This document shows positions 1 to 6,036 of a stretch of 6,354 nt of DNA, one piece after another. Both the position numbers and the translations under genes were made by a program. The number at the start of each line of letters is the position of its first letter. Positions within the stretch are counted from its first letter, which is position 1. Source of the stretch: Nanohaloarchaea archaeon PL-Br10_U2g5 (GTDB lineage: Archaea > Halobacteriota > Halobacteria > Halobacteriales > Haloferacaceae); contig LKMY01000105.1 in NCBI GenBank assembly GCA_001564205.1, forward strand, positions 1-6,354, in the 5' to 3' direction. The notes beneath the pieces are model-generated. The model was not told the DNA's origin and made no database searches. It worked only from the letters and a program-made list of their open reading frames with translations.

Positions 1-3
1 CGT

Positions 4-381
4 ATGCCGCGAGAGCAGAAGCAGGTTCGCGAACTACAGGAGGGCAGCTACGTGATGATGGACAGCGCCCCCTGCAAGATCAACCACTACAGCACAGCCA
101 AACCCGGGAAACACGGGAGCGCCAAGGCACGCGTTGAGGGGAAAGGCGTCTTCGACGACAGAAAGCGCTCGCTCTCTCAACCCGTCGACGCGAAAGTCTG
201 GGTCCCGATCATCGAACGGAAGCAGGGACAGGTCGTCAACGTCAAAGACGACGAGGTTCAAGTGATGGACCTCGACACCTACGACACCTTCACGATGCGT
301 ATCCCCGAAGGCGAGGATTTCACCTCGGACGACACCATCGAGTACCTCGATTACGAGGGTCAACGGAAAATCGTCGGGTAG
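4..381 (+). CDS. eif5a: Translation initiation factor 5A (aIF5A)
   Basis: Archaeal homologue of eIF5A/EF-P, a cytoplasmic factor that binds the ribosome and promotes peptide bond formation at difficult sequences. The 125-residue length is normal for aIF5A. The N-terminal SH3-like domain carries the hypusine loop [12 protein letters not shown] (about residues 30-41). By alignment with eIF5A (TGKHGHAK), Lys36 is the residue that receives the deoxyhypusine/hypusine group. The C-terminal half (about residues 65-125) is the OB-fold domain and contains the typical stretch [13 protein letters not shown] and the ending EGQRKIVG. The ATG at position 4 fits the family N-terminus ([16 protein letters not shown]). 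Only three bases precede it, so the promoter lies outside the window. The agmatinase-family gene starts 6 nt after the TAG stop, which suggests co-transcription. Identification is by motif recall and is very secure. Confidence 0.97.
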   Translation: MPREQKQVRELQEGSYVMMDSAPCKINHYSTAKPGKHGSAKARVEGKGVFDDRKRSLSQPVDAKVWVPIIERKQGQVVNVKDDEVQVMDLDTYDTFTMRIPEGEDFTSDDTIEYLDYEGQRKIVG

Positions 382-387
382 TCGGCG

Positions 388-1224
388 ATGTTCCCCGGAG
401 CGACGACCGACCGCGAAGCTGCTTCCTACGTGGTCGTCGGCGCTCCCCTTGACGCCACGACCACTTTTCAGCCGGGCACCCGGTTCGGACCGGAGCGCGT
501 CCGGCGATTCGCACGGACCTACGACGATTACGATCATCGAACCGAGAGCGATTTCTCCGCGCTCGGCGTGCACGACGCCGGCGACAGCCGCCCGTGGGAC
601 GACGTCAAGGCGTACCTCGATCACCTTGCCGCCGAGCTGCGGAGCGTCACGTACGACGACGCGGTTCCGCTCCTCCTCGGCGGCGAGCACACCGTCACCT
701 ACGCGGGCGTCGAGGCGGTCGCGCCCGACCTACTCGTCGTCTGCGACGCGCATCTCGACCTCCGTGCGGCGTACGACGGCAACCCGTGGAGTCACGCCTG
801 CGTCACGCGTCGCTGTCTCGACGACCTCGGCGTCGACCGTGCCGTGATCATCGGGGCCCGCACCGGCTCCGAAGAGGAGTGGGAGCGTGCCGATGACGAC
901 GACGTAGAGGTCGTCGCACCAGCGGACGCTCGGGCGTGGATCGACGCGATCGACACAGACTCTGCGGAGGGCCCATTCGCGGACAAGTCGGTGTACTGCT
1001 CGGTCGACATCGATGCTCTCGACCCCGGCTTTGCGCCCGGAACCGGGACGATGGAGCCGTTCGGTCTTGATCCCCGCGAGGCTCGCGATCTCGTTCGCGC
1101 GGTCGCTCCGCATGCCGAGGGATTCGACGTAGTTGAGGTGAACGACCGCGACGACGGACAGGCGGCGGCGCTGGCGGGCAAACTGCTGCGGGAGTTCGTC
1201 TTCGCCCGCGAAGACGGACGGTAG
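388..1224 (+). CDS. speB: Agmatinase-family ureohydrolase (aIF5A-linked)
   Basis: Arginase/agmatinase superfamily enzyme of 278 residues. The family hydrolyses guanidino groups with a two-manganese centre; agmatine to putrescine plus urea is the classic reaction. All expected metal ligands are visible: His101 in GGEHT, Asp120/His122/Asp124 in DAHLD, and Asp207/Asp209 in SVDIDALDP. The second-shell pattern YDGNPWSH (130-137), the GARTGSEEEW stretch (156-165) and Glu250 in DVVEVND are also present, so the enzyme should be active. One departure is GTGTMEPFG, where most agmatinases have GTGTPE (Met222). The ATG at 388 follows the aIF5A stop by 6 nt. No Shine-Dalgarno sequence is visible, which is common inside haloarchaeal operons. 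In Haloferax volcanii the equivalent neighbour of aIF5A (HVO_2299) was reported essential and proposed to act in aIF5A deoxyhypusination. The same role here is inference; agmatine or an agmatine-modified aIF5A are both possible substrates. Confidence 0.92.
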   Translation: MFPGATTDREAASYVVVGAPLDATTTFQPGTRFGPERVRRFARTYDDYDHRTESDFSALGVHDAGDSRPWDDVKAYLDHLAAELRSVTYDDAVPLLLGGEHTVTYAGVEAVAPDLLVVCDAHLDLRAAYDGNPWSHACVTRRCLDDLGVDRAVIIGARTGSEEEWERADDDDVEVVAPADARAWIDAIDTDSAEGPFADKSVYCSVDIDALDPGFAPGTGTMEPFGLDPREARDLVRAVAPHAEGFDVVEVNDRDDGQAAALAGKLLREFVFAREDGR

Positions 1225-1241
1225 TTCTGCGGCCTGAACGC

Positions 1242-3479
1242 TCAGCGGTCGACCGACCGCGTCAGCGCGAACACGAACAGCGCCACGAGGAACGCTCCGA
1301 GGAACCCCTGTACGGAGCTCAGAATACGGATCGCGAACGATTCCGCAGGCGCCGGACCGACGATGAACGTAATGAAACTCTGGAAGCTGAACAGCAGCAG
1401 TTCGCCGGGCGCGTCGGCCGGAACGCCCAACGCGGTGTAAGCGCCGGCGAAGACGATGACGACCGCAAGCGACGACAGCATGGTCCAGCCCGGTCGCTCA
1501 CCGTACCCCGCGGTCGCGTCCAAGACGGTGTTCGCGAGCCAGTCGTACGCCGCGGCGACCCGGTCAGTACCCCGGTTCGACCGGACGGCCGCGGCGTGGC
1601 CGGCCCGGCGATGTCGCATCTCACGTCTGAAGAACTCCGCGGCCGCGGTCGCGTCCCCGACCCCGTTAGCACCCGTCTTCGCCTGTTGATAGGTCGCCTC
1701 TAATCGCCTCGGGGCGGGGTTCGGCTCCGGGAGGTCGGCCGCGCCCTCGCAGTCGTGGAGTCGCCAGCCGGCGGCTTCGAGCGTCTCGTGATACGGGGCG
1801 AATCTGAACCCGTCGAACTCGGTGCCGAGGAACCGGACCGCGGCGAGCGGCTCGATCGGTCCGTCGCCCGCGTCGACCCGGACGCGACCGATTCGGGCGT
1901 CCGCGAAGTCGTACGTCACCGCCCCGTCACCGGGGTGTGCGATCCGTCCTTCGTCGATCGACGCCCGCCGCGCTGTCACGGTCGGCCGATCGTCGGACTC
2001 GGCCGGAGAGATGTCGATACGGAGGCGACCGATGTCGGCCTCGTCGAGACGGATATCGCCGCCGGCACAGACGTCTTCAAACCCGGCGAGGTGGTCGAAC
2101 CGAACTGATCTCGCGTCGAGGCCGTCGGTTAGGTGCGCCCCAGTCGCGTCGACCGTGTCGCCGAACGCGGTTCGGCTCGCCGTTTCTGAGTCGTGGAAAG
2201 CCACCACGCCGTTACTCGCGATCCAGCGGAGATCGGCGCCAGACCGGCACTCAACCCCCGCCAACGACAGCCCCGCTCTGAACCGAGTCGCCGTGTCGGG
2301 GCTCCCGCCGTTACAGTCGATTTCGCCGTCGAGGACGGCGCCGTCGAACGCGACCGCGCCGCCGAACTCGCAGTCGACCATCGAGAGCGCGCCGCCGATT
2401 CGCGCTGCGGTCGCGGAAAGGGACGCAGTCGCCTCCGCCCGGTCGAGTGTCACCCCGCGCGTCAGCTCGGCGCCATCGAGAACTCCCGCTCCCGACACCG
2501 TCGCGTCCGCGACGTAGAGCCGCCCGCCAAAGACGGCCTCCCGAAAGTCGAACCCGGCCCTGAATGTCGCCTGTCCGAAGTCCACGGCGCCGTCGAACCG
2601 CGTCTTGGTACTGTGCTGTTCGGCGTGAAACTGGACCGGCGCGCCGAACGTCGCGTACCGGAAGTCGGTCGATCCGCTGACCGCGACGCCTTTGAACACG
2701 ACCGGGCCATCGACGGTCATCCCGTGGTCGGCGCTCGCGTCGTTCCCGTTGAACCCGTCACCCAGCGTGCTCCCGGTCAACGCGAGTGCACCGCTGACAG
2801 ACGCACCCATCGCGCGGACCTCCCCCTCTAAGGTCGCGTCGGCCGCGAGGACGGAGCCCCCGATCGCGGCGCTGTTCAGTTCGGTCCGTTCGTCCACCCG
2901 GACGAGGTTTGCGCTCACGGTGCCGCCGACGTCGGCGTCGCTGAGCGCCAGCCGACCGAGGTCCGCCCGCGTAACGCTGAACGAGTCGTCGACCGTCGCA
3001 AACGCGAAATCCACGACGCCGTCGACGGTCGCAGCCGAGAGGTCGACGGTTGCCGCATGGACCCCTCGACAGCGAAGGTCACCGAGACACGTCAGTCCGC
3101 CTGCATCGAAGTCACCGTCGACGGCCGCGCCGTCGAGTCGGAGATCGCTACCGAAGGTCGCACCACCGATCGCGAGGTCGCCAATGGTCGCGTCCGCGAG
3201 GTCAACGGCGTGGGACCGGTCGGCGGCGAGCAGCGTCCCCGCCGGCAGCGAGAGCCGCTCGATCGTCGCGCCGTGAAAGCGTCGGCGCCGTGGGTCCGAC
3301 TCTCCGGCAGCGACCGCCGTTTTGAACGCCTCGGTGACTGCCGTCTCGCTCGGGTCACCCGCCGACCGGTGAAACACGCATCGGTCGGCGCCGCCGGTCG
3401 GGTGAGGACACTCCCAGCCGGCCGGTGCCGAGTCGGCCGCCTCGTGAACGTACCCGCACAGTCCATCGGTTTCGGTCAT
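1242..3479 (-). CDS. Solenoid-repeat membrane protein with channel-like C-terminus
   Basis: A 745-residue protein with three parts. Residues 8-37 hold a Cys/His cluster (C8, H12, C24, H26, C34, H37; ending RCVFH) resembling a small zinc-binding module seen at the start of haloarchaeal pentapeptide-type proteins. Residues ~97-555 form a degenerate β-solenoid in which A-x-(V/I/L/F) recurs mostly every 11 residues (hydrophobic positions 152, 163, 174, then 184, 195, 206, 217, 228, 239; and 306 to 383). Residues 592-626 form a polar link (LEATYQQAK, then AAAEFFRREMRHRR). The C-terminus has two membrane segments (about 665-686 and 718-740) around a re-entrant-like stretch LLLFSFQSFITFIVGP (695-709). 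This layout recalls two-helix ion channel domains (Ion_trans_2), but TxGYGD is absent. The solenoid is probably cytoplasmic. The ATG at 3479 is supported by a TATA-like box 28 nt upstream. It is convergent with the agmatinase gene (17 nt gap). Substrate or ion is unknown; a mechanosensing or scaffolding role is equally possible. Confidence 0.85.
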   Translation of the reverse strand: MTETDGLCGYVHEAADSAPAGWECPHPTGGADRCVFHRSAGDPSETAVTEAFKTAVAAGESDPRRRRFHGATIERLSLPAGTLLAADRSHAVDLADATIGDLAIGGATFGSDLRLDGAAVDGDFDAGGLTCLGDLRCRGVHAATVDLSAATVDGVVDFAFATVDDSFSVTRADLGRLALSDADVGGTVSANLVRVDERTELNSAAIGGSVLAADATLEGEVRAMGASVSGALALTGSTLGDGFNGNDASADHGMTVDGPVVFKGVAVSGSTDFRYATFGAPVQFHAEQHSTKTRFDGAVDFGQATFRAGFDFREAVFGGRLYVADATVSGAGVLDGAELTRGVTLDRAEATASLSATAARIGGALSMVDCEFGGAVAFDGAVLDGEIDCNGGSPDTATRFRAGLSLAGVECRSGADLRWIASNGVVAFHDSETASRTAFGDTVDATGAHLTDGLDARSVRFDHLAGFEDVCAGGDIRLDEADIGRLRIDISPAESDDRPTVTARRASIDEGRIAHPGDGAVTYDFADARIGRVRVDAGDGPIEPLAAVRFLGTEFDGFRFAPYHETLEAAGWRLHDCEGAADLPEPNPAPRRLEATYQQAKTGANGVGDATAAAEFFRREMRHRRAGHAAAVRSNRGTDRVAAAYDWLANTVLDATAGYGERPGWTMLSSLAVVIVFAGAYTALGVPADAPGELLLFSFQSFITFIVGPAPAESFAIRILSSVQGFLGAFLVALFVFALTRSVDR
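1815..3191 (-). repeat. Degenerate 33-bp coding repeat (11-residue solenoid)
   Basis: This part of the 745-residue protein encodes repeats with consensus A-x-h-x-G-x-h-x-h-x-x (h = hydrophobic). The best runs are residues 150-239 (DNA 2763-3032) and 304-383 (DNA 2331-2570), where the marker hydrophobic residue recurs exactly every 11 residues for eight consecutive units in the second run. Later markers (461, 483; 508, 530) are 22 apart. The repeat is visible in the protein only; the DNA copies are too diverged to recombine. Confidence 0.7.
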
Positions 3480-3503
3480 GGCGAGGGCAACGGCAAACGG
3501 CTG

Positions 3504-3509
3504 AATAAA
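3504..3509 (-). promoter_or_regulatory. TATA box of the solenoid membrane protein gene
   Basis: On the minus strand this reads TTTATT, preceded by CGAACC as a plausible TFB-recognition element. Its centre is about 28 nt upstream of the ATG at 3479, the distance expected for a leaderless haloarchaeal transcript. It also indicates that the gene is transcribed independently of the small gene upstream. Confidence 0.65.
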
Positions 3510-3560
3510 GGTTCGTATTCCGACAGGATCGATTAGCGATCGGGGTCCCGAAACGACCGG

Positions 3561-3812
3561 TCAGGACAGTTCAGAGAGCCGTCTGCGCGCAGCAGTCACC
3601 GCTTCCATGGAGTCGATCCACTCGCGTGGATCCGTACACCAGATGCGGTCGCCCTCGACGCTAACGCAGAACACCGAATCGCTGGACGGGGTGAGCGTTA
3701 CTCCGTCGACGTCGGGCCGATCGCCGAGGTAGGCGTCGATCAGGCGTCGGGCGGTCTCCGCCTCGGGCTGGAGGCGGCTGCCGGTGGCGTACTCGATTGC
3801 TATCTCTGCCAT
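3561..3812 (-). CDS. SelW/Rdx-like small protein lacking the CxxC motif
   Basis: An 83-residue soluble acidic protein resembling the SelW/SelT/SelH (Rdx) family. These are small thioredoxin-like proteins with a redox CxxC or CxxU just after the first β-strand. The order of elements matches: strand IAIEY (4-8), the loop where EYCxxC is expected, helix (16-29), then GVTLTPSSDSVFCVSVEGDRIW (37-58), comparable to the family's xVxLxPGxGGVFxVxVDGxxVW, and a C-terminal helix. At the active-site position the sequence is A9-T-G-S12, so both redox positions are substituted. The only cysteines are C49 and C59. An in-frame ATG also exists at 3833, but the strong TATA-like element is 27-28 nt from the ATG at 3812, and the family starts right before the first strand, so I chose 3812. 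Redox activity of the usual kind is unlikely; function unknown. The family assignment rests on recalled patterns and is moderate. Confidence 0.7.
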   Translation of the reverse strand: MAEIAIEYATGSRLQPEAETARRLIDAYLGDRPDVDGVTLTPSSDSVFCVSVEGDRIWCTDPREWIDSMEAVTAARRRLSELS

Positions 3813-3835
3813 GTCCGTACGTAGAACGTACATGA

Positions 3836-3843
3836 TTAATAAA
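3836..3843 (-). promoter_or_regulatory. TATA box of the Rdx-like gene
   Basis: The minus strand reads TTTATTAA within TATTTATTAATC, the most AT-rich stretch in the window. Its centre lies 27-28 nt before the ATG at 3812, which fits leaderless transcription and argues against the ATG at 3833, which would be almost on top of the box. Confidence 0.7.
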
Positions 3844-3864
3844 TACTGTTCTTTGGCAGTGTTT
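3841..3864. promoter_or_regulatory. Imperfect inverted repeat over the Rdx-like promoter
   Basis: AAATACTG (3841-3848) and CAGTGTTT (3857-3864) are inverted copies with 7 of 8 matches and an 8-nt spacer. The repeat overlaps the upstream edge of the TATA element and the presumed TFB site, where a repressor or activator could act. Chance occurrence cannot be excluded. Confidence 0.3.
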
Positions 3865-3911
3865 GCGGGGATCCGTGCCCCACAACAGGGATGATCGTCC
3901 GCGCCAGCGAC

Positions 3912-5477
3912 TCACCGACCGTCGTACACGATGCCACCGTCCACGACCGTCATCGCCACGCCGATATCGCGGAGCGTCTCCGGGCGCTCCCACGGCGACT
4001 CATCGAGAACGACGAAATCCGCACGCTTACCGGCTTCAACGGTGCCGAGTCGGTCCTCGTCGAAGCCGGCGTACGCGGCCCCGTACGTGTACGCACGAAG
4101 CGCCTCGGTAACCGTGAGCCGCTGCGATGTGGCCGGTGCGTTGACAGCGTGGTGGACGCCGAGCAAGGGGTCCATCGGCATGCCGTCGGAGCCGAACGCG
4201 AGCCGGACACCCGCGTCGAGCATGTCGCGGTAGCGGTTCGTCTCGGTCCGTCGATCGCCGAGCCGGGCGTCGTAGAGCCCCTCTTCGCCCGCCCATTTGA
4301 GGAAATTCGGCTGGACACTGGCGATGACGCCGGTCTCCGCGAGCCGCGATATCGCCTCGTCGGCGGCGAGTTCGACGTGTTCGATCCGATGTCTGGCCTC
4401 GCCGGGATCGGTCCGAGAGGCGTTCTCGTAGGCGTCGAGAACCGCTTCGACCGCCTCGTCACCGATCGCGTGAGCGGTGAACTGATAGCCGTCCGTGGTC
4501 GCGTCGGCAACGGTCTCGGCGAGTTCCGCGGGACCGACGACCCACTGACCGGTCTCCTCGGGCGCGTCCGCGTACGGCTCGGAGAGCCGGGCGGTCCGCC
4601 CGCCGAAGCTCCCGTCGGTGTACGATTTGATCGCACCGGTCTCGACGGCGTCGCTGCCGGCGTTCGTGGGGAGGCCGACTTCACGAAGCGCGTCGAGGTG
4701 GTCGTTCCAGTAGTTGATCCGGACGCGCGCCGTCAGCTCGCCGCTCGCGTCGAGGTCGCGGTAGACGCGCGGGGCGTGCGAGCCGCGAACCATGTCGTGG
4801 AATCCGGTGATCCCTTTTTCGGCGCAGTCGGCGAGCGCGGCGGTAACGATGTCGCGGGTCTCGGCCGGTCCGGGCTCGACGGCCTCGTAGATCGGATCGA
4901 TCGCGCTTTCGAGGAGGACGCCCGTCGGCTCGCCGTCGGCTCCGGTGGGCACCGTCTCGTCTGCGACCGCGTCGAGCGCGTCCGCGAAGCGGTCGAGAAC
5001 AACCCCGTTGACGGCGGCGACGTGCATATCTTCGCGGAAGGCCGCAACCGGTTGCTCGGTCGAGACGCGATCCAGATCCACGCGGGTCAGGTACCGGTCG
5101 GCGTCCCACGTCGACTCGTCGTACCCATAGCCGAGCACCCAGCTGTCTCCGCTCGAGCCGGCGACTTCCGTCGCCCGCTCCGCGAGCAGCGAGACGGCCT
5201 CGTCGGGTGAGTCGGCCGCGGAGAGGTCGGCGTGGACGAGATAGCGGCCGACCGTCGTCAGGTGGGTATGCGCGTCGATGAACCCGGGCAGGAGAACGCG
5301 CCCGCCGAGGTCGATTACGTCCGTCTCGACGCCGGCTAGGAACTCCACGTCGGCTGTCCGCCCGATTCGGACGATCTCGCCGTCGCGCACGGCGACCGCC
5401 TCGTGAGTGCCCTCCTCTGGGTCCGCGAGCGTGTGAATCTCCCCGTTTACGAACAGTCGGTCCGCAGCATCCGTCAT
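3912..5477 (-). CDS. YtcJ-type amidohydrolase (amidohydrolase family 3)
   Basis: A 521-residue cytoplasmic metal-dependent hydrolase of the amidohydrolase superfamily, in the branch often annotated YtcJ or AepA. The composite β-sandwich segments are at the ends (residues 7-60 and 475-521) and the TIM barrel lies between. Metal-site motifs are visible: PGFIDAHTH (64-72, His70 and His72), Lys284 in IKSYTDGSFGGRTA, His336 in HAIGDEAV, His367 in RIEHVE and Asp431 in FGSDGMPMDP. The barrel closes with GTVEAGKRADFVVLD (478-492). Length is typical and no signal peptide is visible. The frame stays open upstream to about 5660, but that part runs antisense into the UspA gene. The ATG at 5477 begins the recognisable fold and has a TATA-like element 26-29 nt upstream. 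Substrate cannot be told from sequence; relatives act on N-formyl, amide or cyclic imide-like compounds. It is divergent from UspA and followed by a separately promoted gene. Confidence 0.92.
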   Translation of the reverse strand: MTDAADRLFVNGEIHTLADPEEGTHEAVAVRDGEIVRIGRTADVEFLAGVETDVIDLGGRVLLPGFIDAHTHLTTVGRYLVHADLSAADSPDEAVSLLAERATEVAGSSGDSWVLGYGYDESTWDADRYLTRVDLDRVSTEQPVAAFREDMHVAAVNGVVLDRFADALDAVADETVPTGADGEPTGVLLESAIDPIYEAVEPGPAETRDIVTAALADCAEKGITGFHDMVRGSHAPRVYRDLDASGELTARVRINYWNDHLDALREVGLPTNAGSDAVETGAIKSYTDGSFGGRTARLSEPYADAPEETGQWVVGPAELAETVADATTDGYQFTAHAIGDEAVEAVLDAYENASRTDPGEARHRIEHVELAADEAISRLAETGVIASVQPNFLKWAGEEGLYDARLGDRRTETNRYRDMLDAGVRLAFGSDGMPMDPLLGVHHAVNAPATSQRLTVTEALRAYTYGAAYAGFDEDRLGTVEAGKRADFVVLDESPWERPETLRDIGVAMTVVDGGIVYDGR

Positions 5478-5502
5478 AGCCGATTCGGCGACGGGGAGCG
5501 TG

Positions 5503-5506
5503 TTAA
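5503..5506 (-). promoter_or_regulatory. TATA-like core of the amidohydrolase promoter
   Basis: The minus strand reads CGAACGGTTAACA, with TTAA 26-29 nt before the ATG at 5477. Spacing suits a leaderless transcript. The box is weaker in match than the divergent UspA box. Confidence 0.45.
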
Positions 5507-5529
5507 CCGTTCGGGAAACGGCGACCGTT
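5507..5529. promoter_or_regulatory. Possible operator with CCGTT/AACGG half-sites between divergent promoters
   Basis: CCGTT (5507-5511), AACGG (5517-5521) and CCGTT (5525-5529) occur as inverted and everted copies, with centres 10 and 8 bp apart. They lie between the two back-to-back TATA-like boxes, covering both presumed TFB sites, so one bound protein could affect both genes. Half-sites are only 5 bp, so this is tentative. Confidence 0.3.
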
Positions 5530-5534
5530 TTATT
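5528..5534 (+). promoter_or_regulatory. TATA box of the UspA gene
   Basis: TTTTATT centred about 28 nt upstream of the ATG at 5559, with GCGACCG before it as a possible TFB site. This is the standard arrangement for a leaderless haloarchaeal mRNA. Confidence 0.65.
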
Positions 5535-5558
5535 CGGATGGCTGACGAATACTGACGT

Positions 5559-6008
5559 ATGTACGATCGGATACTCCTTCCCACAGACGGTAGTAAGGGC
5601 GTCGACCGCGCGATAGACCACGCGGTCGACGCGGCCGGGCGGTACGACGCGACGCTGCACGTGCTGTACGTCGTCGACAGCGACGTCGTCAACGCCTACT
5701 CGGGCGACGAGTTCGTCGACGGCGCCGAGGGTGCGTCGGAGACGTTAGAAGAGCTGGGCCGCGAGGCGCTTGCGGCGGTAGCCGCTCACGCCGAGGAAGC
5801 CGGCGTCGAGACAGTCACGGAGTTGGTGTACGGAGTGCCGCACGAGCGAATTCTTGCGTACATCAACGACGAGGATGTGGACCTGACGGTGATGGGGTCG
5901 AAGACGCGTTCGGGTGACTACCGACGGATGCTCGGCTCGGTCACGGAGCGCGTCTCACGGCAGTCGACGGCACCCGTGAGCATCGTCAAAACCACCGTTT
6001 CAGAGTGA
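5559..6008 (+). CDS. Universal stress protein, UspA family
   Basis: A single-domain 149-residue UspA-fold protein, cytoplasmic and probably a dimer; family members bind ATP or related nucleotides and support stress survival. The N-terminal strand MYDRILLPTDGS (1-12) contains the conserved Asp10. HVLYVVD (34-40) is strand 2. The nucleotide loop is at 112-127: VMGSKTRSGDYRRMLGS, followed by VTERVSRQSTAPVSIVK. The classical ATP loop is G-x2-G-x9-G(S/T). Here G113, G126 and S127 are kept, but the second Gly is Thr116, so ATP binding is uncertain. A charged, helical insertion lies at 47-80. The start is fixed by the fold and by the TATA box 28 nt upstream. It is divergent from the amidohydrolase and convergent with the membrane protein downstream. 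Partner or trigger unknown. Confidence 0.93.
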   Translation: MYDRILLPTDGSKGVDRAIDHAVDAAGRYDATLHVLYVVDSDVVNAYSGDEFVDGAEGASETLEELGREALAAVAAHAEEAGVETVTELVYGVPHERILAYINDEDVDLTVMGSKTRSGDYRRMLGSVTERVSRQSTAPVSIVKTTVSE

Positions 6009-6017
6009 GGCGGTCGC

Positions 6018-6022
6018 AAAAA
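6018..6022 (-). terminator. Possible T-tract terminator of the edge membrane protein gene
   Basis: On the minus strand a run of five T begins about 15 nt after the TAG stop at 6037-6039. Short T-runs without a hairpin can end transcription in haloarchaea. The 28-nt convergent gap has no other candidate. Weak evidence. Confidence 0.3.
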
Positions 6023-6036
6023 CTGCTCGGAGGCGA

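Noticed and set aside
34..690. Long minus-strand open frame (218 codons) opposite aIF5A and the agmatinase start
   Set aside because: It is antisense to two securely identified genes. High-GC haloarchaeal DNA readily leaves antisense frames open, and the translation shows no recognisable domain.
1225..1241. Terminator between the convergent agmatinase and solenoid genes
   Set aside because: The 17-bp gap has neither a T-run of four or more nor a usable stem.
1822..2517. Plus-strand open frames opposite the solenoid gene, including one of 231 codons
   Set aside because: Their Ser/Arg/Pro/Ala-rich translations mirror the repeat-bearing gene on the other strand and contain no domain signature.
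3527..3550. Small hairpins (GATCG/CGATC and CGGG/CCCG) after the Rdx-like gene as a terminator
   Set aside because: Stems of 4-5 bp with no following T-run on the relevant strand are expected by chance in this GC-rich DNA.
3813..3833. Seven-residue longer start (ATG at 3833) for the Rdx-like protein
   Set aside because: The TATA-like element at 3836-3843 would then be only a few bases from the start codon. The ATG at 3812 has correct spacing and fits the family N-terminus.
3891..5210. Plus-strand open frame of 439 codons opposite the amidohydrolase
   Set aside because: It is complementary to a gene with all amidohydrolase motifs. Its protein is rich in Arg, Gly and Val without family motifs and has the look of a codon-bias shadow.
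5478..5660. N-terminal extension of the amidohydrolase by 61 residues
   Set aside because: It would cross the divergent promoters and run antisense into UspA. The fold begins at the ATG at 5477, and a TATA-like element sits at the right distance for that start.
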